A stretch of DNA of 30,390 nt from Ruminococcus sp. CAG:563. Its GTDB lineage: Bacteria > Bacillota > Clostridia > Oscillospirales > Acutalibacteraceae. Position 1 is the stretch's first letter. Each line of letters begins with the position of its first letter. A program made the position numbers and the translations under genes. Positions 23,010 to 30,390 of this stretch are shown here, piece by piece. The stretch is from positions 1 to 30,390 of the forward strand of contig FR882065.1 in NCBI GenBank assembly GCA_000434915.1, given 5' to 3'. The notes beneath the pieces are model-generated. The model was not told the origin of the DNA. It was given only the letters and a program-made list of their open reading frames with translations, and did not search any database.

Positions 23010-24527
23010 TCAGAAAGGAAGAATATCCTTAACCTTGGAGGCAACCTCGGAGGCAACCTCTTTGATTTTGGCTGTGCTGTCCTCAACCATTTTTTTCGTG
23101 GCAATGGCTGAATATCCGTCGCACGGGCCTATTTCCTGAGCCGTGAGGCTGTCTATCATGAGATCCATTTTAATAAAGGATACTGTCTGCTCGTACATAA
23201 GCTCGGCATCAAATTTGTCCATTTCATTATTATCGCTGATAACGCAGAGACAATCGGGAGCGGTGACAAGCGCAATTTCCGGGATTCCGCAGTTGAAGAG
23301 AGGCTGACCCTCGCCGAAATGGAGAAGATTATGTCCTCTGAGCGTGAGGGTATATACCTTCTTGCGATCTTCAAGCGACTTGAAATAGATATCGTCCATC
23401 ATCTTGTTGCCGGTGTAAACGATCTCGGTTTCAACGTCGCCGGTCTGTCTGTATTCACCGTTCTCGTCGGTTTTCCACATCTTGCAACCGAGGTGTTCAA
23501 CGGAAAGTCCGGCTACGGCTTTGAGGTGACCCTCCTTGCCGTCCCAATGACTTCTGTGGGCGGTTAGCCATTTCGACGTTGCCTGAACTCCGCCGCCGTC
23601 AATATTTTTAAAATTCGGCAGTCTGAAGTGACCTGTCACGAAAACGAAGATATGAGTTCTCTTAAGCGGCTTATCCTTGAGATATTTAATCATTGCAAGC
23701 ATTGCAATCGGACCGTTTTCCTCAATACAGTTTGTGCCGTCGGTATGGGTGTTGATGATAACGCTTTCGCCCTCTTCTTCACCGTCAAGCACACACCAGA
23801 ATGATTCCGTCTTTGCATATTCGTCGATGATGCCTTCAAGAGTGAGCGTTGCGAACGCACCTTTTTCCGCCTCTTCGATGACCTTTTGACCGTTCTTTGA
23901 GTTGACCCAAACGGCAGGAATTCCCTGATAGTCGAGAATGAACGGAAGGTACTGACCCTCGATGCAATCGTCGTTTATGCCTTTCCAAATGCAAATAACG
24001 CCCTTCGCACCTGCAAGCTTCGCAATTTTAAGGAAAGGAAAGTTGACAAACGCCGTTGCAACAGGACCGCTATAATGGCTTGGGAGTTTCAATCCCTCGG
24101 GTATGCTTCTTTCACGCTCGTTAAAAGCAATCTCGCTGGGCAGGAAGTCAAGTTCATCGACTTCAACGACGGCAATTTTATCAGTTGCATTGAGATATCC
24201 GACGTGTTTTTCCTTAACAAGCGTCATTTGTGCTGTAATGCCCTCGGCAGGAGTTCTTCCGGAATAGGGGAAAGCCGAAGAAATCGGAACTTCAAATTCC
24301 TCGTCCAAATCCTTGATAACAAGCTTTTTGTTTGTTTCCTCCCAACGCATGAAACGGCTTGGATCCGAAAAAGTTTCAATGCCCATGTCATGTATCCGGC
24401 TTTTGAGATACTTTATAAAATTTCTTTGAGCCTTTGTTCCTGTCAAACGAACGCCGAAGGAATTCATCTTTTCAACTTCCTTTTGCAAAAGCTCAGGCGA
24501 AGTTATGTTTGTCATATCGATTTCCAT
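23010..24527 (-). CDS. peptidase M28-like protein with atypical metal site
   Basis: A 505-residue cytoplasmic-looking protein (no signal). The N-terminal helical part (1-60) and an inserted PA-like domain (about 90-235, with KLAGAKGVICIW and IPAVWVNSKNG) precede an M28-like core: INTHTDGTNCIEENGPIAMLAMIKYL and THIFVFVTGHF. His261 and Asp263 fit the first zinc ligand pair, but the usual Glu-Glu at the end of the next strand is Gly-His300, and the Asp of the DN motif is replaced by glutamates 269-270. It may bind metal differently or not be a peptidase. The C-terminus is an amphipathic helix (STAKIKEVASEVASKVKDIL). GGAGG lies nine bases before the ATG. Confidence 0.75.
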   Translation of the reverse strand: MEIDMTNITSPELLQKEVEKMNSFGVRLTGTKAQRNFIKYLKSRIHDMGIETFSDPSRFMRWEETNKKLVIKDLDEEFEVPISSAFPYSGRTPAEGITAQMTLVKEKHVGYLNATDKIAVVEVDELDFLPSEIAFNERERSIPEGLKLPSHYSGPVATAFVNFPFLKIAKLAGAKGVICIWKGINDDCIEGQYLPFILDYQGIPAVWVNSKNGQKVIEEAEKGAFATLTLEGIIDEYAKTESFWCVLDGEEEGESVIINTHTDGTNCIEENGPIAMLAMIKYLKDKPLKRTHIFVFVTGHFRLPNFKNIDGGGVQATSKWLTAHRSHWDGKEGHLKAVAGLSVEHLGCKMWKTDENGEYRQTGDVETEIVYTGNKMMDDIYFKSLEDRKKVYTLTLRGHNLLHFGEGQPLFNCGIPEIALVTAPDCLCVISDNNEMDKFDAELMYEQTVSFIKMDLMIDSLTAQEIGPCDGYSAIATKKMVEDSTAKIKEVASEVASKVKDILPF

Positions 24528-24557
24528 GTTTATCTGCCTCCAATACTTTCTTGGAAT

Positions 24558-24587
24558 ATTATACTATACCAAAGCTCATTATTTCAA
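24558..24587 (-). promoter_or_regulatory. promoter of the M28-like gene
   Basis: On the minus strand, TTGAAA (24587-24582), 18 bases, perfect TATAAT (24563-24558), about 31 bases before the start codon. Confidence 0.72.
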
Positions 24588-24634
24588 CCTGAAAAGAGAA
24601 AGATTGTTAATTTTTTTACAAATTGTTTAAATTG

Positions 24635-24663
24635 TTGATTTTCGGCTTGGAAAAGAGTAGAAT
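24635..24663 (+). promoter_or_regulatory. promoter of the HAD phosphatase gene
   Basis: TTGATT (24635-24640), 17 bases, TAGAAT (24658-24663), about 33 bases before the start codon. Confidence 0.65.
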
Positions 24664-24696
24664 TATTAAAGATATCAAAGCGAAAGGAATGACTGA

Positions 24697-25374
24697 ATGA
24701 AATACACAACGCTGCTTCTTGACCTTGACGAAACACTTTTTGACTTTTCAAAGTCGGAAAAATTTGCAATAGACAAGCTCATGGAAAAATATAATATTCC
24801 GGTTACGGAGGAGAATCGCAGGCTTTATTCGGCTATAAATGATGAAAAGTGGAAAAAGCTTGAGCGGGGTGAGCTGACACGGCAGCAGCTCTTTCATGAA
24901 AGATTTGCCGACTTTTTCAAAAAAACAGGTGTCACTGCAGATACCGATGAAGCGAATCTTTCTTATATGAAGTTTCTTTCGCAAGCGAGCTTTATTCTTG
25001 ACGGTGCACTCGAAACCTGCAAAAAGCTCAGCGAGAATTATTCACTCTATCTTGTGACAAACGGAACGAAAATTGTTCAAAACGGCAGGCTGAACGGCTC
25101 GCCGATAATGAAATATATAAAAGGCGTTTTTATCTCCGAGGAAATCGGCTTCAATAAGCCGCAGAAGGAATATTTTGCTTATGTTTTGGAGCATATCGAG
25201 GAAAGGGACAAAAAGAAAATTCTTGTGGTCGGCGATTCGCCTTCCTCGGATATTGCAGGTGCAATAAACAGCGGTCTTGACTCTTGCCTGGTGAACAGAA
25301 AAAATCAGAATATTGAAAGCGGTGCAACCTACACTATAAGCTATATAACAGAGATATTTGAGGTATTGTCCTAA
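24697..25374 (+). CDS. YjjG-type HAD phosphatase
   Basis: A 225-residue haloacid dehalogenase-fold hydrolase. Motif I is DLDETLFDF (nucleophile Asp9, acid/base Asp11), motif II LVTNGT, motif III lysine in GFNKPQKEYF, and motif IV VVGDSPSSDIAGA. A four-helix cap follows motif I. LFDF, NGT and the GxNKPxxxYF block point to the YjjG family, a 5'-nucleotidase in E. coli acting on non-canonical pyrimidine nucleotides. AAAGGA precedes the ATG. It is transcribed alone, divergently from the M28-like gene. Confidence 0.9.
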   Translation: MKYTTLLLDLDETLFDFSKSEKFAIDKLMEKYNIPVTEENRRLYSAINDEKWKKLERGELTRQQLFHERFADFFKKTGVTADTDEANLSYMKFLSQASFILDGALETCKKLSENYSLYLVTNGTKIVQNGRLNGSPIMKYIKGVFISEEIGFNKPQKEYFAYVLEHIEERDKKKILVVGDSPSSDIAGAINSGLDSCLVNRKNQNIESGATYTISYITEIFEVLS

Positions 25375-25436
25375 CGTTCTTAAAATATTTCCAACGATAT
25401 TTTTGTATGATGTTGCCATAAAATTCTAATTGTATA

Positions 25437-25465
25437 TTGATTTTATTTCATATATTTGTTATTAT
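25437..25465 (+). promoter_or_regulatory. possible promoter of the lipase-like gene
   Basis: TTGATT (25437-25442), 17 bases, TATTAT (25460-25465), about 31 bases before the start codon. The region is AT-rich, so chance matches are likely. Confidence 0.45.
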
Positions 25466-25496
25466 TATCTTGATAAAATATAACGGAGGTTATTTT

Positions 25497-27356
25497 ATGA
25501 AACTTTCAAAGAAGATCATTTCCGTAATTCTTTGTGTGATTATGGTTTTCACCATGTCGGCCGTGGCTATAACGGCAAACGCAAAGGACGATGTTACGCC
25601 GGTCGTTTTCATTCCGGGTATCGGTCAGTCGCAGACCTATAAATACGACGACGAAGGTAATGAAATCGCAAGCTGGAATATGCTTCATGTCAATACGGAT
25701 TTTGCAAGCTTTTCAATTATTGACTGGGTCAAGATGATTCGTCTTGTTGCAGGCTTGGTTGTAACGATTGCAGTTCAGCGTGACGTTGTTTCGGAGAGTA
25801 CAATTAAGGGTGCCCTTGAGGTTCTCTTTGTCGACCATCTCAGAAAAGATGACGGAACTTTCGTAAACAATGTTGTTACCCCCAACTATCCGTGCCCGAT
25901 TTCGGGATATAACGAGAAAGCAAGAGGAATTTTTGACAGACGTATTCCTTGCCAGGCTCTTGTTGACGAGATAGGCGAGGACAATGTTTATTGCTACAAC
26001 TATTCTATTTTCTCAAACACATTTGAGAATGCGCAGGGCCTCAACGATTACATAGAGAACGTTGTTCTTCCGCAGACCGGATCGGATAAGGTTATCCTTG
26101 TTCCGATGAGCATGGGCGCAAGCGTTGTAAATAACTATCTCAATCTTTATCCCGATTCAAACAGAATTGAAAAAATTATCAGCGTTGTAGGCGCATGGCA
26201 GGGCAGCAGCGTATTTGCCGACCTCATGCTTGCAGATTTTGACGAGAACGCTCCGGATATGGTTTACACCGATGCTATTCAGCAGATCGGCGTTGACGCT
26301 ATGACGGGCTCACTTATCAATATCGCAGTAAGAATTCTTCCAAAGCAGGAAGTGGACAACCTTCTTTATGACATAATTTCTGCTTTTGTTAAGACGCTTA
26401 TCGTTCCGAACACATCGCTTATTTCTCTCTGTCCTCCCGACAGATATGAGGAGTTCGCCGACAAGTATCTTCAGGGCGAGGAGTTTGCGGAGACAAAGGC
26501 TCAGACCGACAGCTACGCAAAGGCACAGCGTGAGCTTAAGGAAAGACTTGAGTATCAGCAGGAGAAGTACGGCACAGAGCTTTACTTCATCGCAGGCTAC
26601 AACCTCGGCTTCGGCGGAGGCAGCGGAGATTTCGGATTCTTCAAGTTCTTTGAAACTCAGGATTCGACAAATTCCGATGAGGTTATCGAAATTTCTTCAA
26701 CAGCACCCGGCACATCATATGTTCCGGCAGGCACATCCTTCAGTGACGAGTATAAGGCAGATCCGACTCACCACGTTTCTCCCGACGGGTCGATCGACAC
26801 ATCAACAGCTTATTTTGAAAAGACGACATGGTACTTCAACAAGCAGTATCATGAGCTTACAAACAACAATATCGCACTTAAACTTGCTTACGATATCGCA
26901 ATGAACAAGGTGAAGAGCATTGACGATTGCAAGGATACATATCCGCAGTTCAATAATGTCAGAAACCTCAAGAAGCTTAACCGTTATCTCGGCGACGCAG
27001 AGCAGGTGTTCAAGCTTGGCGTTCTTTCGGCTGAGGATGATGCAGCACTTAAAAAGGCAGTTGCCGACGCAAACGCTGTTATCGCAAACACGATAATTGA
27101 TCCCGCAACGGACGACAAGACGACCGAAAACATGCGTTCGATCATGGCGGAGCTTGTTGCAAAGTATGACCTTGCAACGGAAGAGGTTAAGGAACAGCTT
27201 GATTACGACGGACTTATGAGAGGCGACTATAAGCCGGCTTCCGAGCCAGACAAGACAACAGTTGTTCTCACTTCTGTGCTCGGCGCAACGGCAAAGATTT
27301 TGACTCTTATCTTCGGCAAAAAAGGTTTCGGTGATTTCTGGAGCTTTATATTCTGA
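25497..27356 (+). CDS. secreted alpha/beta hydrolase, lipase-like
   Basis: A 619-residue exported protein with a signal peptide ending near ITANA-KD (residue 29). VVFIPGIGQSQ (about 36-46) is the oxyanion strand-loop of lipases and esterases, and VILVPMSMGASVVNNYLNLYP holds the likely nucleophile Ser205 in a P-M-S-M-G elbow, where the first Gly of GxSxG is missing. The acid and His are not certain; HHVSPDG near 420-430 is a candidate. Fold family is fairly clear, substrate is not. A second half (about 430-600) is helical and ends in a hydrophobic stretch (TAKILTLIFG). GGAGG before ATG 25497 decides the start over an upstream in-frame ATG. Confidence 0.78.
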   Translation: MKLSKKIISVILCVIMVFTMSAVAITANAKDDVTPVVFIPGIGQSQTYKYDDEGNEIASWNMLHVNTDFASFSIIDWVKMIRLVAGLVVTIAVQRDVVSESTIKGALEVLFVDHLRKDDGTFVNNVVTPNYPCPISGYNEKARGIFDRRIPCQALVDEIGEDNVYCYNYSIFSNTFENAQGLNDYIENVVLPQTGSDKVILVPMSMGASVVNNYLNLYPDSNRIEKIISVVGAWQGSSVFADLMLADFDENAPDMVYTDAIQQIGVDAMTGSLINIAVRILPKQEVDNLLYDIISAFVKTLIVPNTSLISLCPPDRYEEFADKYLQGEEFAETKAQTDSYAKAQRELKERLEYQQEKYGTELYFIAGYNLGFGGGSGDFGFFKFFETQDSTNSDEVIEISSTAPGTSYVPAGTSFSDEYKADPTHHVSPDGSIDTSTAYFEKTTWYFNKQYHELTNNNIALKLAYDIAMNKVKSIDDCKDTYPQFNNVRNLKKLNRYLGDAEQVFKLGVLSAEDDAALKKAVADANAVIANTIIDPATDDKTTENMRSIMAELVAKYDLATEEVKEQLDYDGLMRGDYKPASEPDKTTVVLTSVLGATAKILTLIFGKKGFGDFWSFIF

Positions 27357-27365
27357 GTTAATACG

Positions 27366-27389
27366 GCCTCTCCTTGAAAAAGGGGAGGC
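27366..27389 (+). terminator. terminator after the lipase-like gene
   Basis: GCCTCTCC (27366-27373) pairs with GGGGAGGC (27382-27389), with one T-G wobble, followed by TTTCTCTCT. Confidence 0.75.
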
Positions 27390-27479
27390 TTTCTCTCTGC
27401 TTCGGGTGATTGCTTTTTATCTTATTCGTGCAATAATTTTTACCGTCAAAACGTATTATAGGTGAAAGGGGGCAATATC

Positions 27480-27965
27480 ATGATATTTTTTATGTCGGGA
27501 AAGGACGCTTTCCCATACGCATTTTCTCAGTTTACCGATACGGTTTACCGTGTTGCGGTACATAATTCGTCAAGGCCTGCCGATGCGGAGGACATTACAC
27601 AGGCTGTGTTTGTCAAGCTCCTTGAAAGCGAAAAGACTTTCAGAGGTTCGGAGCATTTGAAGGCATGGCTGATCCGTGTAACGATCAATCTTTGCCGTGA
27701 CGAGCTGAGAAAAAATTCAAAAATCGTGCTTTGTGAGTCTCCCTTGCCGAATGATACGGTGCAAAAAGAGGATTCCGTTCTTGAAGCGGTCAGAGCGTTG
27801 CCCGAAAACTACCGCAATGCGGTTTACCTTCACTATTATGAGGGATATACCGCCAAGGAAATCGGAAAAATTCTCGATGCAAAGCCGAATACCGTCCTTT
27901 CGTGGCTCAGCCGTGGCAGAGCCATGTTAAAGAAAGAAATGATCGGAGGTTTTGACGATGAATAA
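27480..27965 (+). CDS. ECF-type RNA polymerase sigma factor
   Basis: A 161-residue group 4 sigma factor. Region 2 covers DTVYRVAVHNSSRPADAEDITQAVFVKLL and HLKAWLIRVTINLCRDELRK, which bind the core enzyme and the -10 element. Region 4 covers LEAVRALPENYRNAVYLHYYEG and the helix-turn-helix TAKEIGKILDAKPNTVLSWLSRGR, which binds the -35 element. No region 1 or 3. ATG 27480 is preferred over GTG 27462 because AAAGGGGG lies between. Its end overlaps the next gene by eight bases, the usual layout with an anti-sigma gene. No self-recognised promoter could be assigned. Confidence 0.93.
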   Translation: MIFFMSGKDAFPYAFSQFTDTVYRVAVHNSSRPADAEDITQAVFVKLLESEKTFRGSEHLKAWLIRVTINLCRDELRKNSKIVLCESPLPNDTVQKEDSVLEAVRALPENYRNAVYLHYYEGYTAKEIGKILDAKPNTVLSWLSRGRAMLKKEMIGGFDDE

Positions 27966-28941
27966 AAAAGATTACATCAGAGAAGTCGATGAGCTTCATG
28001 CTCCCGATTCGCTCAAAAATAAGATTTCGGAGATGAAACCGACTCGTTCGGCAAATCTTAAAAGAAACAAAAGAATTACGGCAATTATCGCCGCCTGTCT
28101 TGCTGTTGCGGTTTTGATAGGCGGAGCTTACGGAGCAGGCACTTCACTTTTTCAAAGCAAAAGTTCGATTGAGGTCGGCGACAGCGGCACATACAGCTAT
28201 AACAATTCAAACGGCGCAGGCAACGCTAACGAAAGTGCCGGATCATACGGCAATGCGAACGCTGCGTCAGCATCTTCGCAGAAGCTGATAAAAAAAGCTT
28301 CCGTCAGGTTGGAAACCAAAAATGCCGATGAACTGATAAAAAAAATCAATTCTCAAATCGGTTCTCTCAAGGGCTATACCGAATCGCTTTCACAAAGTAA
28401 GCATGATGAATATTTGTCGATTGAAACAAATGTCTGTGTCCCGGCCGAAAAGCTTGACGAATTTCTTGATTTTCTTGAAAAATCCGGAACGATCACATCA
28501 AAGAATGTTGAAACGGCGGATGTGACAGATGATTATAGCGATACAGAGAGCCAAATCAAAGCACTTGAAACGGAAGAAAAAGCCTTGCTCGGTATACTTG
28601 AAAAATGCGAAAACGTTCAGGATACAATGAATGTTCAGGAAAGACTGACAAGCGTCAGGGGAGAGCTTGAATCACTTAAATCGCAGAAGAAAAACTATGA
28701 TCAGCGAATTGCATATTCTGAGGTTTTAATTAATATTTCCGAGGTAGAGCGGGTGAAGAAAACTCCAACAAGCTTCGGCTCGCAGGTCAGTGAAAAATTC
28801 TCCGAGAGCCTTTACAATATCGGACAGTTTTTCAGAAATCTCGGCGTATTTGTTCTCGGTGCAAGTCCTTATTTTGTAATTGCCGCCGTTGTGATTGTTG
28901 TTGCGGTTATAATTATAAAGAAAAAGAGAAATAAAAAATAA
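27958..28941 (+). CDS. DUF4349 membrane protein, probable anti-sigma partner
   Basis: A 327-residue two-pass membrane protein. The short cytoplasmic N-terminus contains DELHAPDSLKNKI, like the opening of clostridial ECF anti-sigma proteins. A membrane helix (about 40-60) leads to a Ser/Gly/Asn-rich outer linker (about 65-107), a DUF4349 domain (about 108-265, LIKKASVRLETKNADELIKKI and LEKSGTITSKNVETADVTDDY) with a long coiled coil (about 195-250), then a C-terminal helix (about 303-320) and a KKKRNKK tail. Overlap with the sigma gene and N-terminus support sigma binding (inference); the DUF4349 part would be the sensor. ATG 27958 follows GGAGG, preferred over TTG 27952. Confidence 0.88.
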   Translation: MNKKDYIREVDELHAPDSLKNKISEMKPTRSANLKRNKRITAIIAACLAVAVLIGGAYGAGTSLFQSKSSIEVGDSGTYSYNNSNGAGNANESAGSYGNANAASASSQKLIKKASVRLETKNADELIKKINSQIGSLKGYTESLSQSKHDEYLSIETNVCVPAEKLDEFLDFLEKSGTITSKNVETADVTDDYSDTESQIKALETEEKALLGILEKCENVQDTMNVQERLTSVRGELESLKSQKKNYDQRIAYSEVLINISEVERVKKTPTSFGSQVSEKFSESLYNIGQFFRNLGVFVLGASPYFVIAAVVIVVAVIIIKKKRNKK

Positions 28942-28952
28942 AATGACACTAA

Positions 28953-28984
28953 AAAATCCGACCTTCGTTTGAGGGTCGGATTTT
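28953..28984 (+). terminator. strong terminator after the DUF4349 gene
   Basis: AAAATCCGACC (28953-28963) pairs with GGTCGGATTTT (28974-28984), and inner TTC/GAG pairing leaves a GTTT loop. Confidence 0.88.
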
Positions 28985-29057
28985 CAGCTTCAATAATTAA
29001 ACTGAAATTTTTCCGATTTATGTCGCATAAAATATATTATAAAATAGCCTTTGTCCG

Positions 29058-29086
29058 TTGACTAAGAGGTACATTTGTGGTATGAT
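29058..29086 (+). promoter_or_regulatory. promoter of the phosphohexomutase gene
   Basis: TTGACT (29058-29063), 17 bases, TATGAT (29081-29086) with an extended TGG, about 57 bases before the start codon. Confidence 0.75.
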
Positions 29087-29143
29087 TTATATGGAGAAAT
29101 ATGAGGGAAAAATTAAATTTTTCTTATGTAAAGGAGCATAGTT

Positions 29144-30390
29144 ATGGACTACAAAGAAAAGTATCAGCAGTGGCTCAGCTTTGATGAAGATACAAAGGCA
29201 GAGCTTCTCGCAATCACCGATGAAAAAGAAATTGAGGACAGATTTTATAAGGATCTCGAGTTCGGCACAGGCGGCCTGAGAGGAATCATGGGTGCAGGTG
29301 CCAACAGAATGAACAAATATACCGTAAGCAAGGCTACTCAGGGTCTTGCGGATTATCTTAAAGCCGAATTTGACGGCGAAAAGAGCGTTGCGATCGCTCA
29401 CGATTCAAGAAATAATTCAAGACAGTTTGCAATTTATGCCGCAGAAGTTCTCTGTGCAAACGGAATTAAGGTTTATCTTTATGATACACTTATGCCGACT
29501 CCGGTTCTCTCGTTTACTGTAAGACATCTCGGCTGTACGGCAGGTGCGGTTGTCACGGCCAGCCACAACCCGAAGGAATATAACGGCTACAAGATTTATG
29601 ACGAAACAGGCTGCCAGCTTTGCCCCGATCAGGCAAACAAGGTTATCGGCTATGTAAATGCGATTGAGGACCTTAAGGCGGTTCCGCATATGAATCTCGA
29701 GGAAGCTGCGAAGAAAGGCCTTTATCAGCCTATCGGTGCAGAGGTGCTTGACGCATTCCTCAAAGAGGTTAAGAAGCAGTCTCTTTATGAAGAACCTTCG
29801 GATATCAAGATCGTTTACACTCCGCTTCACGGCACAGGCAATATTCCCGTCAGAAAGATTCTTGAGGGTATGAACATCTCTGTCGTTAAGGAGCAGGAGC
29901 TTCCGGACGGCAATTTCTCAACCGTTCGTTCCCCGAATCCCGAGGAGAAGGATGCTCTTACTCTCGCTCTCAAGCAGGCTGAGCGTGAGGATGCCGACCT
30001 CGTTTTCGGAACCGACCCCGACTGTGACCGTATCGGCGCAGGCGTAAAGCATGACGGCAAATACGTTCTCATCACAGGTAATCAGATGGGTGCTCTTCTC
30101 GTTAACTTTGTGCTCAACATGAAGAAGGCTTCTCTTAACGGCAAGTCAACTCTTGTTAAGACTATCGTTACAAGTGAGCTTGGTGCAAACATTGCAAGAA
30201 GCTTCGGACTTCAGGTTGCCGAAACGCTCACAGGATTTAAATATATCGGCGATCAGATTAACAGATATGAAAAGTCCGGTGACAGAGAGTTTGTTATCGG
30301 CTATGAGGAGAGCTACGGCTACCTTGTCGGCACACACGCAAGGGATAAGGATGCGGTCGTTTCCTCAATGCTTGTTTGCCAGATGGCAGC
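29144..30390 (+). CDS. pgcA: phosphoglucomutase/phosphomannomutase, 3' part beyond window
   Basis: The first 415 or so residues of an alpha-D-phosphohexomutase; the window ends before the stop, and the family is usually about 570 residues. FGTGGLRGIMG begins domain 1, TASHNPKEYNGYK carries the phosphoserine, TDPDCDRIGAG is the Mg2+ loop, and GYEESYGYLVG is the sugar-binding loop of domain 3. This pattern fits the PgcA type, which interconverts glucose 1- and 6-phosphate for cell-envelope and glycogen precursors. AAAGGAG precedes the ATG. It stands alone behind a good promoter. Confidence 0.93.
   Translation, partial: MDYKEKYQQWLSFDEDTKAELLAITDEKEIEDRFYKDLEFGTGGLRGIMGAGANRMNKYTVSKATQGLADYLKAEFDGEKSVAIAHDSRNNSRQFAIYAAEVLCANGIKVYLYDTLMPTPVLSFTVRHLGCTAGAVVTASHNPKEYNGYKIYDETGCQLCPDQANKVIGYVNAIEDLKAVPHMNLEEAAKKGLYQPIGAEVLDAFLKEVKKQSLYEEPSDIKIVYTPLHGTGNIPVRKILEGMNISVVKEQELPDGNFSTVRSPNPEEKDALTLALKQAEREDADLVFGTDPDCDRIGAGVKHDGKYVLITGNQMGALLVNFVLNMKKASLNGKSTLVKTIVTSELGANIARSFGLQVAETLTGFKYIGDQINRYEKSGDREFVIGYEESYGYLVGTHARDKDAVVSSMLVCQMA

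Noticed and set aside
25470..25490. TATAAC near 25481 with TTGTTA 17 bases upstream as the lipase-like gene promoter
   Set aside because: Transcription would begin too close to the start codon to include the ribosome site.
1..30390. Mobile elements, prophage, CRISPR repeats, tRNA or rRNA genes
   Set aside because: No transposase, integrase, regular spaced repeats or tRNA-like cloverleaf was seen by eye; a covariance-model scan would settle small RNAs.

Overview
The window reads as chromosomal DNA from an anaerobic, endospore-forming Firmicute of the class Clostridia, most like the Ruminococcus/Oscillospiraceae group. Supporting signs are several sporulation and spore-germination genes (spoIVFA/spoIVFB-like pair, spoVAE, gpr, a PdaA-type deacetylase), strong GGAGG ribosome sites, secreted proteins with dockerin, cohesin-like and bacterial Ig domains, ECF sigma/anti-sigma genes, and IreB. 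The assignment comes from family recognition only. No phage genes, insertion sequences, CRISPR arrays, tRNAs or rRNAs were seen. No stretch over 300 bases lacks a gene.

Layout. 1-8.4 kb: a small ribbon-helix-helix protein and a convergent acyl-CoA synthetase, then a sporulation-rich block: a LytM/M50 pair resembling SpoIVFA-SpoIVFB behind a sigma-E-like promoter, a lone SpoVAE, a small cysteine-rich membrane protein, ribosomal protein S20 divergent from the germination protease Gpr, a secreted subtilisin-family protease ending in a dockerin, and a PdaA-like deacetylase. 8.4-10.7 kb: a cyclophilin, an anchored two-repeat extracytoplasmic protein, IreB, and an unrecognised 97-residue protein. 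10.7-17.5 kb: a complete F-type ATP synthase operon in the order I-a-c-b-delta-alpha-gamma-beta-epsilon. The c subunit carries a two-carboxylate Na+-type site, and epsilon lacks its C-terminal helical domain.

17.5-22 kb: a minus-strand operon ymdB - orphan family 5 solute-binding lipoprotein - recG. 22-27.4 kb: a secreted cohesin-like/Ig protein with a C-terminal membrane helix, a peptidase M28-like protein with an atypical metal site, a YjjG-type HAD phosphatase, and a large secreted lipase-like protein. 27.4-30.4 kb: an ECF sigma factor overlapping a DUF4349 membrane protein that is probably its anti-sigma partner, and the 5' part of a phosphohexomutase that runs off the window.

Several start codons were moved from the longest open frame to the codon placed correctly behind a ribosome site: TTG for the PdaA-like gene and atpD, GTG for atpI and atpA. 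Vegetative-type promoters with 17-18 base spacers precede many transcription units. Hairpin terminators close most of them, and several sit between convergent genes and can work in both directions.
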